A program made the position numbers and the translations under genes. Below, piece after piece: positions 1 through 10,623 of a stretch of 64,000 nucleotides of DNA. The stretch lies in NCBI GenBank assembly GCA_038049695.1, contig CP142451.1:44899001-44963000 (forward strand), read 5' to 3'. Numbering within the stretch: the first letter of the stretch is position 1; each line of letters starts with the position of its first letter. The DNA is from Cinnamomum chago (lineage: Eukaryota > Streptophyta > Magnoliopsida > Laurales > Lauraceae). A model generated the notes under the pieces. It did no database searches. It worked only from the letters and a program-made list of their open reading frames with translations, and had not been told where the DNA came from.

Positions 1-71
1 GAGGGCCTTCAAAAGTGTTTTGGAGGTGATTGGACTCGAACTGAAAAAGCCCAATTTTCTGCCTTCGTTGG

Positions 72-150
72 CGGGTCGACCTGGCCTCGTGCTCGATCGA
101 CCGGGTGCCTGTAGGGTCGATCGACCGAGCCCTCTGGCCGGTCGACCGGG
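72..150. repeat. Cluster of four GTCGAC/TCGATCGAC motifs
   Basis: Four GC-rich blocks, each centred on GTCGAC or TCGATCGAC, occur within about 80 bases. The last reads CCGGTCGACCGGG at 138-150. The same motif occurs four at a time in the LTRs of element A (10470-10605, 54925-55045) and in the solo LTR at 2785-4465. The flanks here do not match those LTRs. Confidence 0.75.
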
Positions 151-262
151 AACACAGGATCACTTCATTATGTGATCCGGATTTTTTTGGTCCGGGGGCG
201 ATCCCCTTAGCCCCTAGCCGGGCGGCCAGCCCCCGAACCCCCACCGGGGGCAGCGGTCCCCG

Positions 263-282
263 CGAGCTGACCGGTCAGCTCG
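263..282. repeat. Perfect 20-bp palindrome
   Basis: CGAGCTGACCGGTCAGCTCG equals its own reverse complement over all 20 bases and sits in a GC-rich patch. A 7-bp inverted repeat (GGATCAC/GTGATCC, 157-178) lies just upstream. It could extrude as a cruciform or bind a dimeric protein; no function is shown. Confidence 0.9.
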
Positions 283-1708
283 ACCACCGCCAGGGGACAC
301 CCCCGGACCCCCTTTGCAAAGTGCATGTATTAAAGGGGTGGTTACTTTTGGCATCTTGTTTTTCCATTATGGTTTGGTAACCTGGTTTTGTGAGATGCTT
401 TGTTGTATGAGATACTAACTTACAGATGATCATGTCCTCTCCACATGGCCCACATGTCTTTTGCTTTCTATTTATGGTTAATGGTTTGTTTAAGGCTAAA
501 TGCAAAGGGCGTCATGGTTTCCTTGGTTTCCCGTGAAAGGCATGATGAATTTCCCTATGGCCCTTTTATTTCCATGTTTAGATTACCATGTAAGTCTCAT
601 AATCGAGGCATAGGAATTTATGTAATTTTTATAAATTTGTAAATTCTGGCGATGTCCGAGACGAAGAAAGAAAGCGATGTTGGACTCCTAATCAAAGAGT
701 TTGAAGATTACCAAAAGAGTTTTGGAGTTGCCCAAAGAGTTTGAGGAATTCCAAAGTTTTGGAAAGTCTAGAAGTCCAAGAAGTCTATTCTGCTAGGGCC
801 ATGTGGAGGAGAGGACTAGTTTCTATTTTTTAGCACTTTCTATTTATGGATGAATGCTTAATTTAGAATGTTTCCAAATCTGATCCAAACATAGCAAGTT
901 ACTAAAATTGGTCAAATCAAATTAATTTTTGGAAAGAATTCTAATTAGTATTGATGACCCATGAGATGGACACATTGGTAACACTAATTTAGAAACTGGA
1001 CTTTCGGTAAAATAACTTGACTTGGAACCAATCTTATATCATATCATGAGATGATTTGAAGTTCATATGTATACATGTGGGCCCTAATACCTTACAAAGA
1101 AATCCTCAATTCTAAAATATTAAGTGAGAGCGGGGCATTTATTTTTTAGAAATCCCCATGGTTTTCCACCATAGGTCCATTGTAAGGAAAGTATTAGTCT
1201 CGCGCCATCTTGAGAATGGCCGTTCCCCACGGAGGGCTTTTACTTGTCTGGCTACTAGATATGGATCTCCTATGGATAGTGTTAGTGAGACGGGGCGGGG
1301 GCCCACTCCCCAAGGAGGAGCTGCTCGCAACAGTTTTCATGCAATGCTAGTTGGTGGGTCACACTTAACTAAAATAATGATGTAGTATCCCCAAGGATTT
1401 GCCTCATGTATTTTAGAAACCGAAGCTAATCGGGAGTCATTCATTATTTGGTATGAGATACCTAGATAATAATGAATGAAGGGGGTCATGGAAAGTTAGT
1501 CTTAATCCTAATTTTGACCAACTTTGATCCGCACCAATCTAGGTGGTATTTGCACTCCCCAAGGAGGCATACCCCGGGGATTGGGATTCCGATGTATTCT
1601 GAATTTAGTGGTTATGAGGATTCCACATAAATTTGGTAGAATACTAAACCCTAATGTCATTTAAATTCATTAATTGAATGTTTGGTTATGTGCTACAGTA
1701 TTTCAAGC

Positions 1709-2784
1709 ATGAATTCAAATACTTTCAATCCACTTGCAACCATCCTCAACCAGAATAAGTTGATGGAATCCAACTTTATAGACTGGAAAAAAAACCCTGG
1801 ATATTATCCTGACAACTTCAGGATGCAGATATGTCCTTACCATACCCCCCCTTCCTGAGCCTGAGCTTCATGCACCTCAGTATGAAAAGGACCTTTATGC
1901 CGAATGAACAAAAGACAATGAGGTAGCCAGATGTTTTATACAGGCATCCATGTCTAGTGTTTTACAACACCAACATCAATCCTATAAGTCAGCATATGAT
2001 ATTATATCGAACTTAAAGGAGATGTTTGCGGACCAGGTTAGACCTGCTAGGCAAGCTGCTATGAAGGTGCTGATAAACACTAAGATGACTGAGGGAACCC
2101 CAGTACAAAAACATTTGTTGAAAATGAGTCTCGCACTAAATGAGTTAGATGTACTGGGTGTTACGATTGATAAAGAATCGCAGATCGACATGATCCTTCA
2201 ATCACTACCGGATTCTTTCAATCATTTCAAGATCAATTATAATAAATTGGAAATGACTATAGCTGAGCTGTCTCGCCAGCTGGTAGTGACTGAGGAAATC
2301 ATGAAGAAAGAGAAAAATTCCCTCATGACAGAAAAGTCATTTGCTAGGACCAAGCCGAAAAGCAAAGACCAAGATAGCAAGAAGAAATCAGTCATCAAGG
2401 GTCCTAAGGTGGAGAATGGTTCTACTTGTAGTATGGCCAAGGCTAAGGGTACGGGAGTAAAAGGAAAGTGTTTCCATTGTGGTAAGACAGGACATTGGAA
2501 GAGGAATTGTCTAGAATATCTGTCTAAGAAGAAGACCTCAGGTATGATTGAGTCACTTATTTCTGAAGTTAGTTTTGCAGCTGGTACTTCAGAATCTTGG
2601 TGTATGGACTCTAGGGCAACTTATCACATATGTAATTCGTTGCAGGGGTTCAGGGAAACCAGGAGGTTCAGTGACGGAGAAATCATTGACAACCTAGGAT
2701 CTGATGCTAAGGCAGAGGCTGTTTCAGTGGGAGTTATTACATTATGTTTTACAAATGATAAATTGGTTTTGTCAGACACGTTAT
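1709..2784 (+). pseudogene. gag: Ty1/copia gag and start of protease (broken)
   Basis: The probable start ATG at 1709 is followed by a reading frame rich in Asn and Leu that breaks with stops around 1855-1930. From 1950 the frame stays open: a copia Gag region (residues like LKEMFADQVRPARQAAMK and DMILQSLPDSFNHF), a basic linker, and a zinc knuckle CFHCGKTGHWKRNC at 2469-2510 (C-x2-C-x4-H-x4-C), which binds RNA in Gag proteins. The protease begins with CMDSRATYH, where copia proteases have the D-S/T-G active site, so the Gly is replaced by Arg. The frame is cut at 2784 by the solo LTR and resumes at 4471. Confidence 0.85.
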
Positions 2785-3810
2785 TGAAAGTCCTGAGGAA
2801 CCTAACCCGAGAGGGGGGGGGGGTGAATAGGGTGTCCTATAAATATGACCAATTAAAACCAAATTTGATTCTTTAAGGTAAACTAGTCACATAAGATGAT
2901 TTACCAGACAAGATGCGGAAGCTAAGAAGACAAGCACCACAAGCAAACACCACTACACAATGATTTATAGTGGTTCGGCCTCAATGCCTACGTCCACTAC
3001 CGGCTTGTGATCCAATCACCCCACCAGATTTCCACTAACTATGCTTTTTACTAGGCTAAGCAATAACCTTTACAATGTTGTTTTTCTAGGCTCAACAACA
3101 ACCTTTACAAGATGCTTTTCAAGGCTAAGCAATAACCTTTACAATGTGCTTTTCTAAGGCTAAGCAATAACCTTTACAAATGAGGATTTTCTCTAAGAAG
3201 GTGTCTCTTCAAGAACACTCTAAGAGATACAATTTAAGCTCAAATAAAGTGCCTCTACATAGGCTGATGTGAAGGTGTAATTCAAATTACAAGCATACAC
3301 TAAACTAGGCTAAAGTGTGTGCACAAGTGTATGAATGTTATACTTCAATCAATTTCAACAATGAAGCTCTAAAAAGTATGCTTGATGCAATTTAAAATTA
3401 AGGCTTTAGAAAATGATGATTGAAGGTGAATGCTAATCACATGAAGAATTCAAACAACTTAAAGAAATGATCTAAAGCAAGTTGTATGAATAGTAAGGTC
3501 TAAGAACACATGTGATTTAGGCATGAGAGTTTGCAAACCATTTTTAATATACCAAAGATGATAATGAGTTTGCAAAACAACTCTCTAAGTACTAGAAATC
3601 ATGCATAAATGGAAATACAAAGATTTAAACATGCATTGATTCTAATTTGTATGGAAATCAAAATGATTAGTAATATGTACCTTTTAAAAACTCATGCATT
3701 TGATTTCCAAGAAACTTTCTAGCCTTTTCACTTCATTCCCCTTTCTTAGGCTCCAATATAGTCTCAAAAGTTCATACTTCAAGCCCCTTGAAAGATGGGA
3801 AATGAATGGA

Positions 3811-3817
3811 CTTTATA
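3811..3817 (-). promoter_or_regulatory. Putative TATA box of the solo LTR
   Basis: TATAAAG on the minus strand, at the same LTR position as TATAAAAT in the 55-kb copy, about 30 bases downstream of the GTCGAC cluster. Confidence 0.5.
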
Positions 3818-3845
3818 CCAAAAAACAGTCCAACGGCTAGTCCTC

Positions 3846-3976
3846 GGTCGACCTGCAAACAGGTCTCGGTCGACTGGGATCACATAACGGTCAAATTTCT
3901 GACCGTTGGAGCTCCCAGGCACTTTCTGCCTGCAGTGTTCCCGGTCGACCGGGACCTCTGCGCCGGTCGACCGGCG
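3846..3976. repeat. GTCGAC motif cluster upstream of the LTR TATA box
   Basis: Four GGTCGACC-like blocks occur near 3846, 3868, 3941 and 3962. The last two are full palindromes (CCGGTCGACCGG type). In LTR orientation (minus) they lie upstream of the TATA box at 3811-3817. Confidence 0.8.
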
Positions 3977-4470
3977 ACACTGCCGGGCCACCCCCCTTTT
4001 GACAAAAATTCCAATTTTTGCACATTTGAAGGTAATTCTTTGGGAGGATTTTTGGGCCACTAAACCAAGCTAGAAAACATGTTTTAAATCATATGAAGAT
4101 GTTTAAAAAACATGAAACACACAAAGCCTAAATAGATTCGAAACTTTAAATCCAAAGGCTAGCTTGATTTCTAAAACTCTTTTCATAAGAAAATGCATAC
4201 AAAGATGACTCTGAAAGAGATGAAAGTATGCAAGGAACAAACCTAAAACCTCAATAAGATTTAACAAGAATAAGGCACAAAGAAATAGGTTTCCAAAAGA
4301 GTTTGGATTCTAAAACATGCATGAATCAAATTCATTTCAAAACAAGTGCAAATGCAAGAAAGAATCCAAGATCCAAAAGTCTAAACTAGAGAGCTCATGT
4401 GTGTGATCATGTGACAGTGAAAGAGAGTGAATCCATCAACAATTGCAACAACCAAGGGCCTAACAGTTAT

Positions 4471-7080
4471 ATGTACCGTCTTTAATGGAAAATTCAATTT
4501 TCAGTTTCTAGTTTGGTGAATAAGAGTTATTCTATTACTCTTGGTACTGAAATTGTCATAAAGAGATACGGTGTTTTTATGTATTCTGACAAGGTAATCA
4601 ATGGAATTCATTTGTTAATCCCACAATGTATGAGATACATGATACTGAAACAATTAATAGGCCATCATTAAAGAGAAGGTCACCTTCATCTAATCCAACA
4701 AAACTTTGGCACTTGAGGCTAAGTCATATAAACCTAAATAGGATTGACAGGCCAGTGAAAGATGGTATCTTGCCTTCATTGGTGGTAGAACCAATGCCTG
4801 TCTGCGAGTCCTGTTTGGAAGGTAAAATGATCAAAAAACCCCTTTTTCATCAAAGGACAATGGGGCCAAAGATTTGTTGGAATTAGTGTATACTGATGTG
4901 TGTGGACCCATTAATGTCAGAGTAGTGGGAGGATATCTCTCCGCTAATTTTATGGGATACTTATCAGAAAATGGGATTTTATCCCAGTTGTCTGCTCCTG
5001 GTATGCCTCAACAGAATGGAGTAGCAGAAAGAAGGAACCAGACTCTTTTAGATATGATCAGGTCTATACTGAGTTTCTCAGGATTACCTATATCCCTTTA
5101 GGGATACGCTTTGGATACTGCGATGTACATACTAAACCTCGTACCATCTAAGTTTATACCTAAGACTCCCCGGGAGTTGTGGTCCGGGCGAAAGCCTAGT
5201 CTACAACATTTACACATTTGGGGTTGTCTGGCACATGTGCTAAAGGTTAAGACGGATCAATTGGAAACGAAGTCGGAAGTATGCACGTTTGTAGGATATC
5301 CTAAATGAACTAAAGGTTGGTTATTCTATAATCCCAGAGAGCAGAAAGTGATGGTGAGCACTAATGCGGTTTTTCTGGAGGAAGATTATATGATAGACCG
5401 GAAACCTTTAGAAAAAGGTGATCTTGGAAGAAATTCAAAAGCAAACAATTCCAAATCCTAGTATGACCAAACCTAAGGAAGAAGCGCCCTTACCTAACCC
5501 AGTAATTACACCAGTACCTTGTCATAGTGGGAGCATAGTCAGGTCCCCTGATTGGTTCTCGTTCTTGGGAGAGTCTTACAAGGCAGTCCCGGAAGAACCG
5601 GAACAAGATCCCTGTAACTATGATGAAGCAATTAATGACATCGATTCGGGACGTTGGCAAGATGCTATGAAAGTTGAGATGGAGTCTATGTACTCTAATC
5701 AGGTCTGGACACTTGTGGACTTGCCTGCCAATATCAAACTTATTGGGTGCAAGAAAGTTTACAAGAGAAACAGAGGACCAGATGGAAGAGTTGAGAACTT
5801 TAAAGATCAGGGTTGTTGCGAAAGGATATACTCAGAAAGAAGATATTGATTATGAGGAAACCTTCTCGCCGGTAGCCATGCTCAAGTCCATCAGGATACT
5901 CTTATCCATTGCGGCTCATCTCGATCATGAGATTTGGCAAATGGATGTCAAGACAGCGTTTCTCAACCGCCATCTTGAGGAAGACATCTATATGATGCAG
6001 CCAGACGGTTTTATAGCGAGTAACCAAAAGCAAAGAGTTTGCAAGCTGTAGAAGTCCATTTATGGACTGAAGCTGGTATCCCGAACGAAGAACATTCGTT
6101 TTGACTAAGCAATCAAGTCAGTTGATTTTTGTCAAAATTTGGATAAGTCATGGGTGTACATGAAAAGTGAAGGAGGCAGGGTAATTTTTCTAGTCGACGA
6201 CATCCTTCTCCTAGAGAGTGGTATATGGATGTTGTCAACAGTAAAAGGTTTAGTTGGCTAAGAATTTTGATATGAAGGACTTGGGAGAAGCCAGTCGCAT
6301 CCTAGGGATCAAACTCCATTGAGACCGGATAAATAGGATGATAGGCTTATCCAAATATGCATACATAAATAAGGTATTGGTACAGTTTGCTATGCAAGAC
6401 TCCAAGAAGGGTATTACACCTTTCAGGCATGGAGTGCACCTTTCCAAGGATCAGTGTCCCAAGACACCTGAGGAAAAGGAGCAGATGAGGTCGATACCAT
6501 ACGCTTCGGGTGTTGGTAGCCTCATGTATGCAATTCTATATACTATACCAGATATCTGTCATGCATTGGGCTTAGTCAGCAGATATCAGTCTAACCCAAA
6601 TCCAAACCATTGGACTGCTGTAAGATGTGTTCTCAAATCCTTGAGAAGGACTAGAGATTACATGTTTTATGGAAATAATGAGTTGATTCCAGTCGGTTAC
6701 ACATATTCTGACTTCATGTCAGATAAGGATTCCAAGATATCAACTTCTGGGTATGTGTTTATCCTATAGCTGCTTAAGAAGAAGCTAAAGAAGCAAATTG
6801 ACTCAAAAGATTCCTTATGGAACTTGGAGTGGTACTTTTGGTAGGACAGCCGCTCACAGTTTACTGTGATAACAGCAGTGCAGTCGATAAGTCCAAGGAA
6901 CTCAGGAGCCAAAAGCATGTACAAAGGTTATAAAAAATGGTTAGAGAGATTGGGCAGAGAGGTGATACTGCTATCACCTAGATAGACTCTGCAGACAATC
7001 CGGGAGATCCCTTTACTAAGCCTTTGACTACCAAAGTCTTTGGGCCTTAAGTAGATGGATCTGCATTAGATGCAACCCTG
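4471..7080 (+). pseudogene. pol: Ty1/copia pol: integrase, reverse transcriptase, RNase H (broken)
   Basis: The region resumes in the protease, then the integrase zinc-binding region (LWHLRLSH...CESCLEGK, about 4700-4820). The core starts (LELVYTDVCGP, 4875) but jumps after VVGGY to YLSANFMGYLSENG, losing the middle of the core with its second catalytic Asp; the GVAERRNQT block with the last Glu remains. Reverse transcriptase runs from about 5560 with a frameshift near 5810, conserved AKGYTQKE..DYEETFSPVA and WQMDVKTAFLN, stops near 6050-6330, and the VDD active site at 6193-6201. RNase H (YTYSDFMSDKDSK..TSGYVF, 6700-6760) is followed by a second apparent deletion, then the tail DNPGDPFTKPL near 7000. 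Confidence 0.88.
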
Positions 7081-7095
7081 ACTGGCATTGAGCCC

Positions 7096-7106
7096 AAGTG
7101 GGAGAT
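7096..7106 (+). other. Polypurine tract of the copia element
   Basis: AAGTGGGAGAT lies directly before the LTR start TGTTAGTTTT. In LTR elements this purine run primes plus-strand DNA synthesis. Confidence 0.8.
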
Positions 7107-8109
7107 TGTTAGTTTTATGGTCTCAATACCAGTATATGATAAATAGATTGATTAATTTCTTTATTTATCAATATATATTATTGCTTTCCTTTCATGAGAT
7201 GAATGGTGTTTTATTACTTGTTTGCACATAACTAATACGAATGACATAATGGTTCATGAGATGAACCGGAGTCCACAAGTACACTAGATGTAATACATGT
7301 GTATGGATGAGATCCACATACTGGAGATATGTATTGCAAATCTTATACTTAAATATCTTCACAACCAGTGATGAGATTGGGCATCTCATCTGACAAGGTT
7401 GCAGCACTTTGATCACTATGAGATAGTGTGATTTGTCTCGATCATCAGAATGTAAGATTATGGATCATGGTGCTGGTACATTGGATGTATTGAAGGACCA
7501 TGAGAAGCACCTTATATACACTGTCTTTACATTAAGGTTTGCTCTCATAATTCCCTAGCAATAGGCTCATAATCCTGAGACATTAATGAACTCAAGTTTC
7601 TATCTATACATTTGCTTTGAGTCACCAATGAGTGAGGCCAATTGTAGGTCAACACCTCGGTGATTTGGGTACGTGGTAGTAGAGATGTGGGAACATTCAA
7701 TGGTCAAGATGGAATCTATCTTTAATATCCCCTTGTGCCAATTAATGGATTTATCATTGGTAAGTGCGCACCCATTCCAAATAAGAGTTAGTTGGATCGG
7801 TACCAAATGATCATTATAATTAATTGGGGCTCAAGGATAATAAGATATGGATCTAATTTGGTGGACAGGTCCATTTGATCCATGGATATAGATGGAGGGG
7901 CCTACTTGTGGTATTGAGGAAGTTTAGGGTCTTCATTGTAATTTATTCCTATGACTGGAGTGCAATTACATTTATATAGTGGAGTTATTTGCAATTAACT
8001 GTGGGCCCGGATTACCCATGAGATGTGGGGCCGCGTGTCCTAGTTGGAGCCAGCTTTCTAAGGAATCCCTAGTGGTCCCCACGCTAGCCCAAGATATTAG
8101 AAAGATACT

Positions 8110-8340
8110 AATTATAGTAGAACTCTAAAAGGAAATAGAAAGTTACTATTTCTATTTGAAGTGAGACTTCTAATAGTGGTAATAGTAAGTTACTAATTAT
8201 TAATGGAAGTGAGACTTCTATTTTAATTAGAAAAGAGGAAGTTACTAATCATATTTGAAGTAAGACTTCTAATTGTGATTTAGTAAGCAACTAATTGTTA
8301 TGGAAGTAAGACTTCTATTTCAATTAGTAAGAGGAGGTTG
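8110..8340 (+). repeat. Tandem array with four GAAGT-RAG-ACTTC palindromes
   Basis: GAAGTGAGACTTC or GAAGTAAGACTTC occurs at 8158-8170, 8206-8218, 8257-8269 and 8303-8315, spaced 46-51 bases, separated by GTTACTAAT-type spacers. The array ends just upstream of the TATA box, the usual place of U3 enhancer repeats in plant LTRs. Confidence 0.85.
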
Positions 8341-8348
8341 CTAAGTGC

Positions 8349-8357
8349 TATAAAAGG
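8349..8357 (+). promoter_or_regulatory. TATA box of the copia LTR
   Basis: TATAAAAGG follows the palindrome array by about 30 bases and precedes purine-rich then T/C-rich leader sequence. A good match to the plant TATA consensus. Confidence 0.65.
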
Positions 8358-8866
8358 AGGAAAAGAGGAGGCTTGGACGCCCATTACAAGTCCCATTATT
8401 GAGATTCACGCCCAGCCCACATTATGGAAGAGTTGCACACCAATCTCTTCCTCTCCCTCTTCTTGTTTATCTTCTAGTTTCCTCTAGGGTTTTTCTCTTG
8501 GAGATTCCACCATCTTCTTGAGAAAAGAGAATCTGATACGGGTCATAGCGTGGAAGATCAAAAGGTGTTGGAGAGTCTAGTTTGATTAGTGAAGGCGTTC
8601 ATCATCAAAGAAAGAATTCAACTTCTCCATTAGAGCACTACAAAGCTCCAAAGGTATAATCTACATCCTTGTATGTTGTAGATTTCGTGGTTGCATGTTT
8701 AGATGTTATTTTCTATCTTCTAGATAGGTTATGTTGTTGTACATGGTTTATGAGTTTGAGGGATTACATCCTGGATTGGGTTTGTTGCCTTCTAGATAGT
8801 TGATCCCTGCATCAAGTGGGTCAAAAGTTTTTGAAACTGATCTGAATGGTCCACCTTTTTCCAACA

Positions 8867-9654
8867 ATTATAAGATTGTAGAGAGGTAGAAAAGAGAGAT
8901 CCAAGCTATGAAATGAAATCCCTATAGTCTCCAAATACACAATCCAACCTCGAAACTCAGATCTATAGAGATCTCTAACTCCTATACCCACATCCACAAG
9001 AGAATTACTATAAGGAAGGAGATCTAGAGAGAGAAAATAAGAAATCTAACAAAATAGAACTAGATGAAGAAGAATACCTTGATTGGAAGGAAGAGAAGAG
9101 ATTAGCAAGAAGAAAGAGTTCCTTAAGATAGATAGTGGTTGTAGCTTGTAGTAGATGATCTTCTTCTTCTTGTTTGGGCTATAGATCTAGGGTTTTAGAG
9201 AGAGAGAGAGAGAGAAGAGTTGGGATAATTGGAGGGAAATGAGAGATAGAATTGGAGGGAAATCAGAGAGGGAATTGTAGCTAGAGTATGGGATAGGGAT
9301 GAATGTAGTATATATAGGTTGGGGTTTGGGCTAGGTACAAAAATGCCCTTTTGGTTAACATAGGATTAGGCTTAGAGTCATGGGTAGTTTGATCTTTAGG
9401 TGGGAATCTAGAAGCTTCTCAAGTGGATTAACCCCTATAGTAAATACTAATTACTAGTTAGGGCCTCTAACCAATTAACTAACTCAAAATTATAAAAGAC
9501 GCCCTATTAACTCTACAAATTACAACAAAGACCTAATTAGGGAAAATACCTATCTACCCTTACTAATCCCTAATAAATAGTATAATTAGCTAATATAGGC
9601 TATTAAATAGTATTCAATCCAAAAGTGAGGGCCCACAAGGGGTGGGGCCTCACA
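8867..9654 (-). repeat. LTR-like fragment, minus strand, unassigned family
   Basis: Read on the minus strand this begins TGTGAGGCCCC (a plausible LTR start) and has a TATATATA box, a (CT)n tract, an AAAACCCTAG leader motif and an AAGGTATTC donor-like site. This is LTR or promoter-plus-leader architecture. It abuts the end of the copia LTR at 8866 and Athila-like sequence after 9654. The simplest reading is that the copia element inserted into this LTR, whose remainder is lost or off-window. No TSD confirms its right end. Confidence 0.45.
9309..9316 (-). promoter_or_regulatory. Putative TATA box, leftward
   Basis: TATATATA, followed on the minus strand about 100 bases later by a (CT)n stretch (9197-9216), as in plant core promoters. 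Confidence 0.45.
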
Positions 9655-10092
9655 CTGTGGCCCCATTCCCCCAACGACTGAGATCGCCATAGCAGATGGT
9701 CCCAAATGAGGAGATTCTGGATATCTTCAGAGAAGTCAAGATTAATATCCCGCTTTTGGATGCCATCAAACAGATTCCATCTTACGCTAAGTTCCTCAAA
9801 GATTTATGCACAATCAAGCGTAAGATGCATGTTTCTAAGAAAGCTTTCTTGGCCGTGCAAGCAAGCTCAATTCTAAGACAGGATGCTACCCCTAAATATA
9901 AAGATCTGGGATGCCCCACAGTGTCGTGCGTCATTGGGAATTTCCGGATCGAACAGGCTTTACTCGGCGTGGGGGCTAGTGTCAATCTACTTCCTTGCTT
10001 GGTTTATCAACAGTTCGGGCTAGGTGAGTTGAAACCTACCCAGGTCACTCTTCGGCTTGCTGACGGATCAATAAAGACACCGAGGGGGATGG
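9655..10092 (+). pseudogene. Athila-like gag end/protease fragment, left part of Athila #1
   Basis: The frame 9696-10092 reads as the Athila-type region between gag and protease (INIPLLDAIKQIPSYAKFLK, then GCPTVSCVIGN and GASVNLLPCLVYQQFGLGELKPT). In aspartic proteases of this clade a D-x-G-A motif is expected; here it reads GVGAS, so the catalytic Asp is replaced by Gly. The coding frame is interrupted at 10093 by an element-A LTR. The reverse transcriptase of the same kind of element resumes at 56281, with part of the protease-RT interval missing. The ATG at 9696 is probably internal, not a real start. Confidence 0.8.
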
Positions 10093-10623
10093 TGTTAGGA
10101 ATTTTCTAGATTGCAATTTGATGGATGCATTATCATTCAAGCATCATTTGATTTACACACTTGCATTGTTTTAAATAAACTTGAAATCTTGTTTTATACA
10201 TGCATGGTTTTTAGACTTGAAAAAGCATTGATTTATGCATGTTTTGTTTTCAATCTTGGATGCATTTGTTTTTGGAAAAAGTTTTAGAAATCAAGCTAGC
10301 CTTTGTTTTATAGTTTTGAATCATTTTTAGGCTTTGTGTGTTTCATGTTTTAAAACTCTTAGAATGATTTAAAACATGTTTTAAAAGCTTGATTGTATGG
10401 CCCAATTAATTCCACAAAGAAAACCTTCAATTGTACAAAATTGGAATTTTTGGGATCCTGGCAGTGTCGCCGGTCGACCGGCGCAGAGGTCCCGGTCGAC
10501 CGGGAACACTGCAGGTCGTCAGGGCCAAAAGTGCTCCAACGGTCAGAAATTTGACCGTTGTGCCTTCCCGGTCGACCGAGGCCTGTGTGCAGGTCGATCG
10601 AGGACTAGCCGTTGGGCACTTTA
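10093..10623 (+). repeat. 5' part of an element-A LTR (possibly from a second copy)
   Basis: Starts TGTTAGGAATTTTCTAGATTGC and aligns with the start of the 3' LTR at 54521, but with visibly more differences than the 12886-13328 part shows against its own counterpart. It carries the GTCGAC cluster at 10470-10605 and stops abruptly around 10615-10624, before the TATA region, where family-G LTR sequence begins. Confidence 0.85.
10470..10605. repeat. GTCGAC motif cluster in the element-A LTR
   Basis: Palindromes CCGGTCGACCGG (10470-10481) and CCCGGTCGACCGGG (10491-10504), then weaker copies near 10568 and 10591. Same number and layout as the 3' LTR cluster at 54925-55045. Confidence 0.85.

Larger units (their letters stand above)
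1..1690. other. Unclassified, repeat-like non-coding region
   Basis: No ORF here looks like a protein. The first 330 bases are very GC-rich and carry a cluster of GTCGAC-type motifs and a perfect palindrome. The rest is AT-rich with G+C patches near 1200-1330 and 1550-1600. It lies upstream of a Ty1/copia gag, where a 5' LTR and a primer-binding site would be expected, but I find neither: the sequence does not match the 3' LTR at 7107-8866 and no TGGTATCAGAGC-like site is present. It may be a long leader of that element, part of another LTR, or unrelated DNA joined by deletion. Confidence 0.4.
2780..4470 (-). mobile_element. Solo LTR of the element-A family, with TSD GTTAT
   Basis: The solo LTR is 2785-4465 (1681 bp) in reverse orientation. 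Its ends (TGAAAGTCCT on the left, GGCCTAACA on the right) are the reverse complement of the element-A LTR termini, and it shares the tandem units around 3030-3180, the GTCGAC cluster and a TATA box. It is flanked by exact GTTAT copies at 2780-2784 and 4466-4470. Removing it plus one TSD copy restores the copia frame through the protease (...LSDTLYVPSL...). A run of 11 G at 2813-2823 matches the C run near the end of the 3' LTR at 56241. Solo LTRs arise by recombination between the two LTRs of one element. Confidence 0.93.
1709..8866 (+). mobile_element. Degenerate Ty1/copia LTR retrotransposon (5' LTR not found)
   Basis: Domain order gag, protease, integrase, reverse transcriptase, RNase H, PPT and 3' LTR on the plus strand defines a Ty1/copia element. 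A solo LTR (2785-4465) interrupts the protease. Coding sequence is broken by frameshifts, stops and at least two internal deletions (integrase core, RNase H), so it cannot be autonomous. No sequence like its 3' LTR is seen upstream, so the 5' end is off-window, replaced or deleted. The left boundary given is the likely gag start codon, not the element end. Confidence 0.85.
7107..8866 (+). repeat. 3' LTR of the Ty1/copia element
   Basis: Runs from TGTTAGTTTTATGG, just after the PPT, to TTTTTCCAACA (1760 bp, TG...CA). It contains a palindrome-bearing tandem array (8110-8340), a TATA box (8349-8357) and a T/C-rich transcribed segment. The right end is inferred from the CA terminus, because no second LTR is available for comparison. 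Confidence 0.8.

Noticed and set aside
1449..1462. TGGTATGAGATACC as a possible copia primer-binding site
   Set aside because: It differs from TGGTATCAGAGC at three of twelve positions, and no LTR matching 7107-8866 precedes it.
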